A DNA stretch of 64,000 bases from Novosphingobium umbonatum (GCF_004005905.1 NZ_SACO01000009.1:62001-126000); one strand, 5' to 3'. Shown: positions 36,107 to 46,762, numbered from the stretch's first letter. A program made the numbers and translations. Notes: generated by a model from the letters alone, not told the origin.

Positions 36107-37219
36107 ATGGCAAGGGGCCAAAGGTTCCCCCCCCCAACAGAAAGCCCCCTCTTGCCCACATCTGCCGATCTTGCCCGTCTGCGCGCCGATATGGAGGTGC
36201 AGGCCCGTGCCTTGGGCTTTGTGGCCATGGGCGTGGCGGGGGCGGAGGAGGATGCCTTGCGCGCGGCGCGGCTGGAGGACTGGCTTTCGGGGGGCAACCA
36301 TGGCGCGATGGGCTGGATGGCCGACCGCCTGCACCATCGTCGTTCACCCCAAGGCCTGTGGCCCGAAGCCGCCAGCGTGATCGCGCTGGGCATGAGCTAT
36401 GCTCCGGCGCAGGATCCTTTGGTGTTGGCCGATCATCCCGACCGCGCCCGCATTTCGGTCTATGCCCAAGGCGCGGATTATCATGATGTGGTGAAAAAGG
36501 CGCTCAAAGCCTTGGCCCGCTGGCTGGTGGAGCAAGTGGCCAAGCGCAAATTGGGCGAGGCGGGGGTTAAAGTGTTTGTGGACACCGCCCCCGTGATGGA
36601 AAAGCCTTTGTCCGCCGCCGCCGGTTTGGGATGGCAGGGCAAACATACCAATATGGTCAGCCGCGAGCATGGCTCATGGCTGTTCCTTGGCGCGATTTAC
36701 ACCACCTTGCCTTTCGCGCCGGATCAGCAAGGGCGCAACCGCTGCGGCTCCTGTTCGGCCTGTCAGGATGCCTGCCCGACACAGGCTTTCCCTGCGCCCT
36801 ATCAATTGGATGCGAGGCGCTGCGTGTCCTATCTGACCATCGAGCATAAGGGGCCAGTGCCGGAGGAGTTCCGCGTGGCCTTGGGCAATCGCATCTATGG
36901 CTGCGATGATTGCCTTGCCGTGTGCCCATGGAACAAATTTGCGCAGACCAGCGCCCGTATGCGCGCCTTTCTGCCTCGGGCTGAATTGGTGGCGCCGCGC
37001 TTGGCCGAATTGCTGGCGCTGGATGATGCCGGTTTCCGACAGCTCTTTTCCGGTTCGCCCATCAAACGGATCGGGCGGGACCGGTTCGTCCGCAATTGCC
37101 TTTATGCGGCGGGCAATAGCGGCGACAGGGGGTTGGTGCCTTGCATTACCGCGTTAATCGATGACCCCGACGAGGCGGTGGCCGATGCGGCGGCATGGGC
37201 TTTGGCCCGCCTGCGCTAA
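36107..37219 (+). CDS. queG: Epoxyqueuosine reductase
   Basis: Last step of queuosine synthesis: reduces epoxyqueuosine in tRNA using cobalamin and iron-sulfur clusters. ATG 36107 gives 370 residues, typical for QueG, with AAGGCG 6 bp upstream; an earlier frame extends to 35909 but overlaps msrB. Motifs are [12 protein letters not shown], two 4Fe-4S sets ([17 protein letters not shown] and [15 protein letters not shown]) and a short HEAT-like C-terminus ([15 protein letters not shown]). It converges with the NAD-GDH gene. Confidence 0.95.
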   Translation: MARGQRFPPPTESPLLPTSADLARLRADMEVQARALGFVAMGVAGAEEDALRAARLEDWLSGGNHGAMGWMADRLHHRRSPQGLWPEAASVIALGMSYAPAQDPLVLADHPDRARISVYAQGADYHDVVKKALKALARWLVEQVAKRKLGEAGVKVFVDTAPVMEKPLSAAAGLGWQGKHTNMVSREHGSWLFLGAIYTTLPFAPDQQGRNRCGSCSACQDACPTQAFPAPYQLDARRCVSYLTIEHKGPVPEEFRVALGNRIYGCDDCLAVCPWNKFAQTSARMRAFLPRAELVAPRLAELLALDDAGFRQLFSGSPIKRIGRDRFVRNCLYAAGNSGDRGLVPCITALIDDPDEAVADAAAWALARLR

Positions 37220-37230
37220 AGCCAGTCGGA

Positions 37231-37252
37231 CGCGGGGGACTGAACCCCCGCG
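37231..37252. terminator. GC-rich stem-loop between convergent queG and NAD-GDH genes
   Basis: CGCGGGGG (37231-37238) pairs with CCCCCGCG (37245-37252) around the loop ACTGAA. No T-run follows on either strand, so termination activity is uncertain, but the placement between convergent stops fits. Confidence 0.45.
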
Positions 37253-37275
37253 CCCGTTCCTAGACCCCCGCTGAC

Positions 37276-40200
37276 CTAGCGCGCCAGAAGCCCGCGAGCC
37301 TGACCCGCGATTTGCGCCAGCATGGCAGGGGTGGTGGGGGCAACACGTTTTGCCCTTTCGATCATGCCGCGCAGCCGCGCCACACCAGAGGCTTGCGCCT
37401 CCAGCCAGCCTTGCGCCGCGCTTTGCGGATCGCCGGCCTGTTGCTGCGACATCCGGCGCAGGGCATCCAGTCGCATCTGCTGGAAATCGCGCGCCAGACC
37501 ACCGACCAACAGGCGTTCCCACGGGTCGGACGGGGCCAGTCTTGCCGCCACGCCTTGCGCCCAATCCAGCCCCAGTGCCGCGCCCAATGCGGTAAAGGCC
37601 TTGGCCAGCGCCAGAGGGTCCGCCCCGCTGCTATGCGCCAGCGCGGCCAGACCCACCGCCCCGTCCAGATCGAACAGGCGCAGCACGCTTTCGCTTTCCT
37701 CTGCACTGGCGCCCATAATGGTCAGGTCCGAACGCAGGCGGGCGGTGGGCCCTTGCGATTCGGCCATCAACAGGTGGTCCAGCGCGCCCGCCAATTGCGC
37801 CACCGCAGGGGCCAATTGCTCCGCCATTTGCGTGGGCGAGGTTAGCGCCACTCCGCCGCGCAACAGGTCGGCCATATGGCCGCGCAGCGCCTGGGCGAGG
37901 CGATCAAACAACAGGATGCGTGCAGCCTCGCTCATCTCGGCCTGTTCGATGGCGGCCCAGATCGGGCCAAGGTCAAACAGCTTTTCCGCCGCAAGGAAGG
38001 CTGCCGTCACTTCGGCCAGCCCCACGCCCTCTTCCTCGGCCAGTTCAAACGGATGGACAAAGCCCATGCGGTTCACCAACCGGTTGGCAAGGCGGGTGGC
38101 CAGAATTTCACGGCGCAGACGGTGGTTGAGAATGTCCTCGCGATAGGTCTCGCGCATGGCGGTGGGGAAGGAGGCGATCAGATCATCCTCCAGCCCTGCA
38201 TCATCGACCACCGTGGAATGTTCCAGCGCGTCTTGCACCACCAGCTTCGCGCTGGAGAGCAGCACCGCCAATTCGGGGCGGGTAAAGCCTGCCCCTTCGG
38301 CGGCGCGGCGCAGGAAGGCATCGGCATCGGCCAGCCCTTCGGTGCGGCGGTCCAGATGGCCGCCTTCCTCCAGCACCTCGATCAGCCGCACATAGCCGGG
38401 CACCGCTGCCGCCCCGCCATTTTCGGCAATCGACAGGCCCAAAGCCTGCAACCGGTTATCCTCCAGCACCAGCGCCGAGACATCATCGGTCATGGCGACA
38501 AGCAAAGCCACGCGGCCATCTTCGTCCAGACGGCCCGCGCGCTTGGCGCTGGCCAGCGCGATCTTGATATTCACCTCCTTGTCCGAACAATCGACGCCCG
38601 CCGAATTGTCGATAAAGTCGGTGTTGCCGCGCCCGCCAACCCCTTGCGTGCCATGCAGCGCGTAATCGATACGCCCCGCCTGTGTGCAGCCCAGATTGGC
38701 CCCTTCGCCAATCACGCGGGCGCGCACATCGCGGCCGTTGATGCGGATGGCATCATTGGCCGGATCGCCCACCTGCGCATGGGCCTCTTCGGGTGCCTTG
38801 ATATAGGTGCCGATCCCGCCAAACCACAGCAGGTCCGCCGGAGCCTTGAGGATGGCGGTCATCAGACTGTCGGGGTCGATCGTGTCGACTTCCAGCCCTA
38901 GTATGCTTTGCGCCTCGGGCGAGAGGGGGATCGATTTTTGCGTGCGGGGGAACACGCCGCCGCCTGCCGAAATCAGGCTCTTGTCATAATCATCCCAGCT
39001 CGATCGCGGGAGGGCGAACAGGCGGTTGCGCTCTTCCCAAGCCTTGGCCGCATCGGGGGTGGGGTCGATGAAAATATGGCGATGGTCAAACGCGGCTTGA
39101 AGCAGGATCGACTTGGACAAGAGCATGCCATTGCCGAACACATCGCCCGACATATCGCCCACGCCCACCACGCGCACGGGATCGCTCTGTACGTCGATGC
39201 CCAGTTCGCGGAAATGGCGCTGGACCGAGATCCACGCGCCTTTCGCGGTAATGCCCATCGCCTTGTGGTCATAGCCTTTCGACCCGCCGCTGGCGAAAGC
39301 ATCATCGAGCCAGAACAGCTTTTCCTCCGCCAGCGCGTTGGCCGTGTCGGAGAAGGTTGCCGTGCCCTTGTCGGCGGCGACCACGAAATAGGGGTCTTCG
39401 CCATCGCGGATCACCATGCCTTCGGGATGGGCCACGGCATTATCGACAATATTGTCGGTCAGCGAGAGCAGGGCGCGGATGAACACCTGATAGGAGGCGC
39501 GGCCCTCGGCGGCCCATGCCTCGCGGTTCTTGGCCGGATCGGGCAATTGCTTGGGATAGAAGCCGCCCTTCGCGCCGGTGGGCACGATGACGGCATTCTT
39601 CACGCGCTGCGCCTTCATCAGGCCCAACACTTCGGTGCGGAAATCGTCGCGTCGGTCGGACCAGCGCAGGCCGCCGCGCGCCACAGGGCCGCTGCGCAGA
39701 TGGATGCCTTCTACCCGCCGCGAATAGACGAAGATTTCGCGCCATGGCAGCGGCTTGGGCAAGCCGGGTACCAGAGCGGAATCGAATTTGAAGGCCAGTG
39801 CCTCTTGCCCCGCAGGCACAAAGGCATTGGTGCGCAAAATGGCCAGCACAGCGGCGCGGAAGGCGCGCAGCAGGCGGTCATCATTGATGCCCGACACATT
39901 GGACAGGCCATTGCGGATCACGCTTTCGGCCTCGGCCTCCACCGCCTCGCGCTTGTCGATGCCCGGTTGATGGCGCGCGCGCAGCAGATCGACCAGACCC
40001 AGCGTGACGAAACTGGCCCCGCGCAGCGCATCCACCGCGGTGTCTATGCCAAAGCCAAGGCCGGTCTGGCGCAGATAGCGATAGAGCGCGCGCAGCCAAT
40101 TGGCTTCACGGGCGGACAGGCCCACTTCCACGATCAGCCGGTTGAAAGCATCATTCTCGCCCGCGCCATTGAGCATGGCGGTCAGCGCATCCTCGATAAT

Positions 40201-42054
40201 CGGCGCATGGTTGAGCACGCTGGGCAGGCTTTGCCCCGCAGGCAGCGCCAGCACGATATCATGGATCGAGCCTAGGCTTTCGGGCATGCCATCCTCGTTC
40301 ACGCTGGTGAGCGGGGTGGGGATGGTGTCGATCACGCGGAAGCCGAAATTTTCCAGCGCGGGCACGACATCGGACAGTTCCAGCGCGCCTTCCTGTTGAT
40401 AAAGTTTCAGGCGCAGGCGGCCCGCCACATCGCCTTCCAGACGATAGAGGCGCACGGTGCGGCGGTGGAGCGGATCATCGGGCGTTTGCGCCATGCGGCG
40501 CAGGCGGGCAATGTCGATCGCCGCCTCGGCAGGGCCGTAAAGGTTGCGATAGGGGATCGGGAAGGCCTCGGCATAGCGCGCGGCCATGGCGGCGGCATCG
40601 GCGGGGTCCTCATGGGCGGCAATTTCCGCCTCCACCGCATCGCCCCATCCGCGCAGCATGGCGCGCAAGGCAGCATCCAGCGCGGCCTCGTCGGGCAGCG
40701 TGGCGCGCTCGGTGGTGCCCGCATCCGGCCCGCCCGTATCGGGCATGGCCAAAAGGAAGCGCAGCTGGGCCAGATTGGAGCCTTCCAGCTCAAGGCTCCA
40801 GTCGATGATCTCGGCCCCTGCCGCGCTGGTCAGCATGTCGGAAATGGCCATGCGCACCTCGGTCGCCACCGCATCGCGCGGCAGCCAGACAAAGGCGAAA
40901 ACATGCCGGTCGAGCGGGGCGGCCACCACCGCCAATTTGGGGCGCGGACGGTCGATCAGGCTCATCATGGTCAGCGCCACGCGTTCCAGATCGGCATCGG
41001 CAAAGGCGATCAACTGGTCATGCGGCAGGCTGGTCAGCGCATGGGTCAGCACCTTGCCCGCATGGCCTTGGGGCGTGAATTCAAACTTGTCCATCAATTG
41101 CGCCAATTGCGAACGCATCACCGGCACATGGGTGGGCGGCGAGGCGAGCGAGGCGCTGGTCCAGACGCCGGCATGGATCGACAGGGCCACCACTTGCCCG
41201 CCTTCGACCACCGGCATGATGAACAGGTCCAGCGGCACGCGGCGATGGACATGGGCGATGCGGTTGGATTTGAGGATCAGCGGCAGCCGTCCTGCCCCTC
41301 CACGCGCCAGCGCATCGTCAAACCAGGCAAAGGTGCGGGCAAAGCTGGCGGGCGACAGCACATCCCATGTGCTCTTGCGGCAAATGCCCAGAGCCAGCGC
41401 CTGCGATCCGTCGCGGCGGCGCACCACATGGCCCAATTGCGTCAACATGCCATCGTTGAACCAGCGCAGCAAAGCCGCGCCCTCGGGCCGCTCCATCGCG
41501 TTGAGCGTGGCGGCATCCTCCTCCATCGCGCGCTGCATCGCGGGCCAATCGGCCACGGCGGCGCGGACATCGCCCAAGGTGACCGCCAAAGCCGCCGACA
41601 GCGCGTTGCGGGTGCGATCGTCGGCGCGGCTGGTTTCGACATAGATCATCGATTCGCGCGGAACGCCCGGCGCCTCGTCATCGGGCAGGTCGGTGATCTT
41701 GCCCTTGCCATCGCGCAAAACCCGCACCACCGGATGCAGCAGGCGGTCGATCACCAGCCCATGGGCCGAAATCGTGGTGCAGATCGAATCGACGAGGAAG
41801 GGCATATCCTCGTTGACGATGGCGATGCGCATGATCCGCCCCGTTTCCCCCGCCACGGTTTCCAGCGCCATGGCCGTTTTGGCCCTTTCGCGGGTTTGCG
41901 ATGTGGCCAGCAGGAAACGCGCCGCTTCCAGCAATTGTTCAGGCGGCATTTCGCCATCGCCGGGCAATTGCGCCTCGGCCAATTGGGTGGTCAGCCTTGC
42001 CTCCAGCGGGGTGGCTTCGGGCATGTCAGGGGCGGTGTCGGCTGGATTGCTCAT
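37276..42054 (-). CDS. NAD-dependent glutamate dehydrogenase, large type
   Basis: Oxidatively deaminates glutamate to 2-oxoglutarate with NAD. The 1592-residue size is that of the 180-kDa class (GdhB/Gdh2). The N-terminal half holds regulatory ACT-like regions (IAIVNEDMPFLVDSICTTIS near residue 80). The catalytic core follows with ARGGLRWSDRRDDFRTEVLGLMKAQ and the conserved GAKGGFYPK near residue 830, then GVGDMSGDVFGNGML for NAD binding. It stands alone with 180 bp upstream for its promoter. Confidence 0.95.
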   Translation of the reverse strand: MSNPADTAPDMPEATPLEARLTTQLAEAQLPGDGEMPPEQLLEAARFLLATSQTRERAKTAMALETVAGETGRIMRIAIVNEDMPFLVDSICTTISAHGLVIDRLLHPVVRVLRDGKGKITDLPDDEAPGVPRESMIYVETSRADDRTRNALSAALAVTLGDVRAAVADWPAMQRAMEEDAATLNAMERPEGAALLRWFNDGMLTQLGHVVRRRDGSQALALGICRKSTWDVLSPASFARTFAWFDDALARGGAGRLPLILKSNRIAHVHRRVPLDLFIMPVVEGGQVVALSIHAGVWTSASLASPPTHVPVMRSQLAQLMDKFEFTPQGHAGKVLTHALTSLPHDQLIAFADADLERVALTMMSLIDRPRPKLAVVAAPLDRHVFAFVWLPRDAVATEVRMAISDMLTSAAGAEIIDWSLELEGSNLAQLRFLLAMPDTGGPDAGTTERATLPDEAALDAALRAMLRGWGDAVEAEIAAHEDPADAAAMAARYAEAFPIPYRNLYGPAEAAIDIARLRRMAQTPDDPLHRRTVRLYRLEGDVAGRLRLKLYQQEGALELSDVVPALENFGFRVIDTIPTPLTSVNEDGMPESLGSIHDIVLALPAGQSLPSVLNHAPIIEDALTAMLNGAGENDAFNRLIVEVGLSAREANWLRALYRYLRQTGLGFGIDTAVDALRGASFVTLGLVDLLRARHQPGIDKREAVEAEAESVIRNGLSNVSGINDDRLLRAFRAAVLAILRTNAFVPAGQEALAFKFDSALVPGLPKPLPWREIFVYSRRVEGIHLRSGPVARGGLRWSDRRDDFRTEVLGLMKAQRVKNAVIVPTGAKGGFYPKQLPDPAKNREAWAAEGRASYQVFIRALLSLTDNIVDNAVAHPEGMVIRDGEDPYFVVAADKGTATFSDTANALAEEKLFWLDDAFASGGSKGYDHKAMGITAKGAWISVQRHFRELGIDVQSDPVRVVGVGDMSGDVFGNGMLLSKSILLQAAFDHRHIFIDPTPDAAKAWEERNRLFALPRSSWDDYDKSLISAGGGVFPRTQKSIPLSPEAQSILGLEVDTIDPDSLMTAILKAPADLLWFGGIGTYIKAPEEAHAQVGDPANDAIRINGRDVRARVIGEGANLGCTQAGRIDYALHGTQGVGGRGNTDFIDNSAGVDCSDKEVNIKIALASAKRAGRLDEDGRVALLVAMTDDVSALVLEDNRLQALGLSIAENGGAAAVPGYVRLIEVLEEGGHLDRRTEGLADADAFLRRAAEGAGFTRPELAVLLSSAKLVVQDALEHSTVVDDAGLEDDLIASFPTAMRETYREDILNHRLRREILATRLANRLVNRMGFVHPFELAEEEGVGLAEVTAAFLAAEKLFDLGPIWAAIEQAEMSEAARILLFDRLAQALRGHMADLLRGGVALTSPTQMAEQLAPAVAQLAGALDHLLMAESQGPTARLRSDLTIMGASAEESESVLRLFDLDGAVGLAALAHSSGADPLALAKAFTALGAALGLDWAQGVAARLAPSDPWERLLVGGLARDFQQMRLDALRRMSQQQAGDPQSAAQGWLEAQASGVARLRGMIERAKRVAPTTPAMLAQIAGQARGLLAR

Positions 42055-42234
42055 ATGCGCTCGCTCTCCTCCCGATGGGTTCGGGAACAGGCCGTTGCAG
42101 CCAGCGCGGGACGATATTCCCGGCTGTCCGGGGCCTTTTTATCATGACGTCTGAATTGGGTGTTTACTCTCCAACTCTTACCACTTGGTGATGCCATGCC
42201 CCTGCGTTTGTAGACAGGGGGCGTGACGAGTTAT

Positions 42235-43155
42235 TCACCGTGTTGTTGACACTGGTGAAAGTTGCGCGAGATAGGCGGCGGCGCGATCGGCAAAGGGAGT
42301 GTCGGGCGCGGCCTTCAGCACCGATTCCCAGCTTTTGCGCGCGGCATCCTCATGGCCCGACAGGATGGCGATCACGCCCGCCTCCACGCCGATTTCGGGG
42401 TCTTGCGGAGCAAGGCGGGCGGCGGTTTCGATCTGCACCTGCGCATTGGGCAAATTGCCCATCCGGCGGGACAAGGTGGCCGACAGCAGCCAGACCTGCG
42501 GCTCATCGGGCAGATAGGTGCGGGCGCTGGACAGGGCTTTTTCGGCCTCCGTGCTCTGGTTCAAGGCTACCAAGGCCCGCGACCGGTCCAGCGCGATGCC
42601 ACCGGCCAAAGTGGTCTTGCCCGCGGCCAGCGCGTCGCCTTGCGCGGTGTCGAGCAGGCCCAGCGCGCGGCGGGCATGGGTCTCGCTGATCCCTTGGGCC
42701 AGCACGGCATTGCCCGCCATGCCCGCCAGTTGGGAACGCAGCACCATATCGCTGGCCGCCGCATCGCGCCCTGCGGTGAAGGCGGCTTCGGCCTTGGCCC
42801 ATTGGCCCTGTGCGGCCAGCGCGCTGCCAAGGCAGAGCTGGGGTTGTGCTGTGGCGGAAACCGAGGCGGTGGGCGTGCCGCTGGCGGATGGTCCGGCGGC
42901 GGGGGTAGGATGCGCCGCTTCTTCCAGCCAGACGCGGGCGGTGTTGGCCGCCTCGGCCGGATCGCCATCGACCATGTCAAGGCAGGCTTTCAACCGGCTG
43001 GGCGGGGTGGGAATGTCAAAGATCACCCCTTTGGGGCGGCGCGGATTGGGCGCTTTGGCGGGGCGGTCCAATTGGGGCAGGTTGAGACCGGCAATGCCTT
43101 GGCCCAGCGCGCTGGCCTGGGCAACAAGGGGGAGCAGGATAAGGGCAAGGGGCAT
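42235..43155 (-). CDS. Tetratricopeptide-repeat protein, probably exported
   Basis: A 306-residue protein with a hydrophobic N-terminus (MPLALILLPLVAQASALG) likely to be a signal peptide. TPR-like helical repeats cover about residues 100-300 (for example AAQGQWAKAEAAFTAGRDAA, ALNQSTEAEKALSSAR, EAGVIAILSGHEDAARKSW). Such proteins act as scaffolds in the periplasm; a specific role is not recognised. It starts 9 bp after the alpha/beta hydrolase stop, so the two are probably cotranscribed. Confidence 0.75.
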   Translation of the reverse strand: MPLALILLPLVAQASALGQGIAGLNLPQLDRPAKAPNPRRPKGVIFDIPTPPSRLKACLDMVDGDPAEAANTARVWLEEAAHPTPAAGPSASGTPTASVSATAQPQLCLGSALAAQGQWAKAEAAFTAGRDAAASDMVLRSQLAGMAGNAVLAQGISETHARRALGLLDTAQGDALAAGKTTLAGGIALDRSRALVALNQSTEAEKALSSARTYLPDEPQVWLLSATLSRRMGNLPNAQVQIETAARLAPQDPEIGVEAGVIAILSGHEDAARKSWESVLKAAPDTPFADRAAAYLAQLSPVSTTR

Positions 43156-43164
43156 GAGGGGCCT

Positions 43165-43905
43165 TTAGACGAGCGAGCCGATAGTGGTCAGCAGCAAGGC
43201 AATATCGCTCTCGCGGCTGAGCCGGTGATCGCCTGCTTTGACCAGAATCGTCTGAACATCATCCGAACGCAGTATGGCCATCAGGCGCTGGCTGATCTGT
43301 GGCGGGACGACATCATCCTCCATGCCATGCAACAGGCGGACGGGACAGGTGAGGTCAATGGGCGCTTCGAGTAGGCGGACATTCTGCCCGTCGGCCCAGA
43401 ATTTGGCGTAGGTGGGCGTGGGTTCCGGCCCATAGGGATTGGGGCGGAAATGGGTCAGGCCGCTGGAGAGCAGGGCCTTGGCATCATCGGGGAAGCCCCA
43501 TTGGGTAAAGTCCGGCGCGGCGGCAATGCCGACCATGGCCTGCACACGCTGCGGTATGGCCAGCGCCACCAGCAGCATGATCCAGCCCCCCATGCTGGAC
43601 CCCACCAGCACCAGCGGGCCTTGCGTCAGCGCCTCGATCAAGGCCAGCGTATCATCGCGCCAGCGGGAAAGGCTGCCTTGCGCAAATTCCCCGTCCGAGC
43701 GGCCACAGCCCGAATAATCAAGGCAGAGGCAGCCAAGTCCTTGATCCTTGGCCCAGTCATAGGTCGCCAGCGCCTTGGACCCTTGCATGTCGGACATATA
43801 GCCCGAGAGGAACACCAGCGTGGGCCGGTCGGCCGTGGCGGGGGGCGTGTGGCGATAGGCAAGGCGCAGGCCATCGGGCAGCGCGTGGAATTGGGCGTCA
43901 GTCAT
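43165..43905 (-). CDS. Alpha/beta hydrolase
   Basis: A 246-residue cytoplasmic hydrolase with nucleophile elbow GSSMGG (Ser about 103), LDYSGCGRSDG before it, a possible acid in GMEDDVVPP and a catalytic His in GDHRLS near the C-terminus. The order resembles serine hydrolases of the ABHD10/thioesterase type. The substrate is unknown. It is the first gene of a pair with the TPR protein and starts 27 bp after the XRE regulator stop, so transcription may come from that operon. Confidence 0.8.
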   Translation of the reverse strand: MTDAQFHALPDGLRLAYRHTPPATADRPTLVFLSGYMSDMQGSKALATYDWAKDQGLGCLCLDYSGCGRSDGEFAQGSLSRWRDDTLALIEALTQGPLVLVGSSMGGWIMLLVALAIPQRVQAMVGIAAAPDFTQWGFPDDAKALLSSGLTHFRPNPYGPEPTPTYAKFWADGQNVRLLEAPIDLTCPVRLLHGMEDDVVPPQISQRLMAILRSDDVQTILVKAGDHRLSRESDIALLLTTIGSLV

Positions 43906-43932
43906 GGCTGTCTTTTGGCGCGATGTTTCCTG

Positions 43933-44124
43933 TCAGTCACGCAGGAAAATGCTTTCGATCGGCAGGCCAAACACATCGGCAAGGCGGAAGGCCAGTGGCA
44001 GGGATGGATCATATTTGCCGGTTTCAATCGCATTGACCGACTGGCGTGAAACCTCCAGCCTGTCGGCCAGATCCTGCTGGCTCCAGCCTTTTTCGGCGCG
44101 CAGCACGCGCAGGCGGTTGTTCAT
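43933..44124 (-). CDS. XRE-family helix-turn-helix regulator (63 aa)
   Basis: A minimal DNA-binding protein made of one HTH domain: LRVLRAEKGWSQQDLADRLEVSRQSVNAIETGKYDPSLPLAFRLADVF. It ends IESIFLRD, typical of small XRE regulators such as YozG-like proteins. The ATG overlaps the stop of the upstream membrane-protein gene (ATGA). It probably represses its own operon, possibly through repeated GCTTG(A/T)CA boxes in the promoter. Confidence 0.88.
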   Translation of the reverse strand: MNNRLRVLRAEKGWSQQDLADRLEVSRQSVNAIETGKYDPSLPLAFRLADVFGLPIESIFLRD

Positions 44125-44561
44125 GACGCTTCATCCGCAGCGGCATTCTGTTCCATGCGGCGAAGCTCAAACCCGTTCCAGATTGCGCCCACGCCCAGCC
44201 CCATGAACCAGAAAAAGGCCGCGCCAAAGCCGTGATGCCCAGCGGGCAAGACATCGAAATTCTGCAAAAAGTCCCAGATGGTGGTGACGCCCAGACAGAA
44301 GCCGGTGGCGATCAAGGCCTGTCGCACAAACAACATGCGCCAGAACTCGTCCTGCTCCTCCACCAACAGGCGCATCACTGTCCACACCACCCCCAGCACC
44401 GGCAGCGCGGGCAGAATGGCAAGCGCGATGTTCCAAGGGGCGGGCGGGGGCGCATGGCGGAACAGCCAGCCCATGGCCAGCATCAGTACCATAAAGCTGC
44501 CCATAAACAGGGTGAGGCGGCGGGCATAGCGACGGATGGCGGGGGAATGGGGTTGCGCCAT
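44121..44561 (-). CDS. Four-helix membrane protein paired with XRE regulator
   Basis: A 146-residue protein with hydrophobic helices at about 17-34, 42-65, 80-98 and 108-130; the third lies just after RLLVEEQDEFWRMLFVRQALIATGFCL. No catalytic motif is seen. Small membrane proteins translated together with a 60-70 residue XRE regulator are common; the membrane partner may sense or modulate the regulator, but this is inference. GGAGC lies about 5 bp before the start. Confidence 0.75.
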   Translation of the reverse strand: MAQPHSPAIRRYARRLTLFMGSFMVLMLAMGWLFRHAPPPAPWNIALAILPALPVLGVVWTVMRLLVEEQDEFWRMLFVRQALIATGFCLGVTTIWDFLQNFDVLPAGHHGFGAAFFWFMGLGVGAIWNGFELRRMEQNAAADEAS

Positions 44562-44581
44562 GGAAAGCTCCTTTGTCTGAA

Positions 44582-44623
44582 TGACAAGCTCGCTTTACAT
44601 CAATGGCGTTGAATTTGTCAAGC
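44582..44623 (-). promoter_or_regulatory. Promoter and possible operator of the membrane protein/XRE operon
   Basis: On the minus strand TTGACA (complement of 44616-44621) is a perfect -35, followed at 17-18 bp by a weak GTAAAG/TAAAGC -10. Two near-identical boxes, GCTTGACA (44616-44623) and GCTTGTCA (44582-44589), lie 34 bp apart and could bind the XRE protein. Confidence 0.45.
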
Positions 44624-44711
44624 GTCCTTTCCATATCTCGCTCTGCCCTCTGCCGCATGGCCTGCTTTTACAAGGTTGAGCCTTGCGCCTTGGCCCGCTA
44701 AGGCAGGCTCC

Positions 44712-46703
44712 ATGTCGAACATGCTCAAGATCACCCTGCCCGATGGTTCCATCCGTGAAATGGCGGAAGGCTCCACCCCCTATGATGTCGCCGCCGCGAT
44801 TGGGCCTGGCCTCGCCAAGGCCGCGATTGCCGCGCGGATTGATGGCGAATTGGTGGATCTCACCCGCCCCTTCACAGGTGATGCGGCGCTGGCGCTGGTG
44901 ACCGGCAAGGATGAAAAGGACGCGCTGGAACTGGCGCGGCACGATTTTGCCCATGTGCTGGCCGAGGCGGTGCAGGCTTTGTTCCCCGGCACGCAGATCA
45001 CCTTTGGTCCGGCCACGGATGATGGCTTCTATTACGATTTCGCGCCTGCGGAACGTCCGTTTACCGACGAAGACCTGCCCGCGATTGAGGCGGAGATGCG
45101 CAAGATCATCGCCGCCAACAAGCCCCTGCGCCGCGAGGTATGGAGCCGCGAACAGCTGATCAGCCGCTGGAAGCAGCAGGGCGAATCGTTCAAGGCCGAA
45201 TGGGCCGCCGAATTGCCCGAGGATGAAGAGCTGACGGTTTACTGGTCGGGCGATGACTGGCTGGATATGTGCAAGGGGCCGCATCTGCCCTCCACCGGCA
45301 AGCTGGACCCCAATGCCTTCAAGCTGACCCGCGTGTCGGGTGCCTATTGGCGCGGCGACCAGAAGAATGCGATGCTCAGCCGCATCTATGGCACGGGCTG
45401 GCTGAACAAGAAGCAACTCGACGCGCATATGCTGCGCCTTGAGGAAGCGGCCAAGCGCGACCATCGCAAGCTGGGTCAGGAAATGGACCTGTTCCACCTG
45501 CAAGCCGAGGCCCATGGCAGTGTGTTCTGGCACCCCAAGGGCTATATGATCTGGCGCGAGCTGGAAGCCTATATGCGTCGTGCGATTGATGGCACGGGGT
45601 ACAAGGAAGTGAAGACGCCGCAGGTGATGGACGCCCGCCAGTGGGAACAGTCCGGCCACTGGGGCAAATATCGCGAAAACATGTTCGTCATCCCCGACGA
45701 GGCGCCCAACACCGAGGAAGAAGGCCCGCTGGTATCCGATGATGCCGAGTGGATGGCCTTGAAGCCGATGAACTGCCCCGCGCATGTGCTGATCTTCCGT
45801 CAGGGCATCAAGTCCTATCGCGAGCTGCCCCTGCGTCTGGCCGAAATGGGCTGTTGCCACCGCAACGAGCCGCATGGCGCGCTGCATGGCATCATGCGCG
45901 TGCGCCAGTTCACGCAGGACGATGGCCATATCTTCTGCCGCGAAGACCAGATCGTGGAGGAGGTGAAGGCCTTCTGCGAGCTGGCCGACCGCGTGTATAA
46001 GGATTTCGGTTTCAAATATGAGATCAAGCTGGCGCTGCGCCCCGAAAAGCGTTTCGGCAGCGAGGAAATGTGGGATCTGGCCGAGACGGAGCTGCGCAAT
46101 GCGGTGGTCAATGCCGGTTTGGCCACGGAAGAATATGGCTGGGAAGAATTGCCGGGCGAAGGCGCGTTTTACGCTCCCAAGCTGGAATGGCATTTGACCG
46201 ACGCGATTGGCCGGACGTGGCAATGCGGCACGATCCAGTCGGACCGCGTGCTGCCCGAACGTCTGGACGCCAGCTATATTGCCGAGGATGGCGAGAAGCA
46301 CCGCCCCGTGATGCTGCACCGTGCGATTCTGGGTTCCTATGAACGTTTCATCGGCATTCTGATCGAGCATTTCGCGGGCAAGCTGCCGGTATGGCTGGCC
46401 CCTGTTCAGGCGGTGGTGGCCACCATCGTGTCGGATGCCGATGACTATGCCCATGACGCCGTGGCGCAATTGCGCGCCGCGGGCATCCGTGTGGAATCCG
46501 ACATCCGCAACGAGAAGATCAACTACAAGGTGCGCGAGCACTCGCTGCAAAAGGTCCCCTATCTGCTGGTGGTGGGCAAGCGCGAGGCCGAGGAAGGTAC
46601 CGTGGCGATCCGCCGTCTGGGCGAACAGGCGCAGAAGGTTGTGCCCTTGGCCGAGGCGATCGCTTTGCTGAAGGGTGAGGCTCTGGCGCCTGACCTGCGC
46701 TAA
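44712..46703 (+). CDS. thrS: Threonyl-tRNA synthetase
   Basis: Charges tRNA-Thr. ATG 44712 gives 663 residues. Domains in order are TGS (about 3-63, [25 protein letters not shown]), the N2 editing domain with [10 protein letters not shown] and [12 protein letters not shown], the class II catalytic core with motif 2 [24 protein letters not shown], motif 3 ([18 protein letters not shown]), and the anticodon-binding domain to the end. Transcribed divergently from the membrane protein/XRE operon. A strong terminator follows. Confidence 0.97.
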   Translation: MSNMLKITLPDGSIREMAEGSTPYDVAAAIGPGLAKAAIAARIDGELVDLTRPFTGDAALALVTGKDEKDALELARHDFAHVLAEAVQALFPGTQITFGPATDDGFYYDFAPAERPFTDEDLPAIEAEMRKIIAANKPLRREVWSREQLISRWKQQGESFKAEWAAELPEDEELTVYWSGDDWLDMCKGPHLPSTGKLDPNAFKLTRVSGAYWRGDQKNAMLSRIYGTGWLNKKQLDAHMLRLEEAAKRDHRKLGQEMDLFHLQAEAHGSVFWHPKGYMIWRELEAYMRRAIDGTGYKEVKTPQVMDARQWEQSGHWGKYRENMFVIPDEAPNTEEEGPLVSDDAEWMALKPMNCPAHVLIFRQGIKSYRELPLRLAEMGCCHRNEPHGALHGIMRVRQFTQDDGHIFCREDQIVEEVKAFCELADRVYKDFGFKYEIKLALRPEKRFGSEEMWDLAETELRNAVVNAGLATEEYGWEELPGEGAFYAPKLEWHLTDAIGRTWQCGTIQSDRVLPERLDASYIAEDGEKHRPVMLHRAILGSYERFIGILIEHFAGKLPVWLAPVQAVVATIVSDADDYAHDAVAQLRAAGIRVESDIRNEKINYKVREHSLQKVPYLLVVGKREAEEGTVAIRRLGEQAQKVVPLAEAIALLKGEALAPDLR

Positions 46704-46727
46704 AATCTTTATCGCGCGAACAGGAAG

Positions 46728-46762
46728 CGGCGGCCTTTGCATAAAAGGCCGCCGTTTTGTTT
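46728..46762 (+). terminator. Rho-independent terminator after thrS
   Basis: CGGCGGCCTTT (46728-46738) pairs perfectly over 11 bp with AAAGGCCGCCG (46744-46754) around a five-base loop, followed by TTTTGTTT. Confidence 0.92.

Noticed and set aside
40396..42147. 583-codon plus-strand frame
   Set aside because: Antisense to the NAD-glutamate dehydrogenase, with low-complexity His/Gly/Arg-rich translation.
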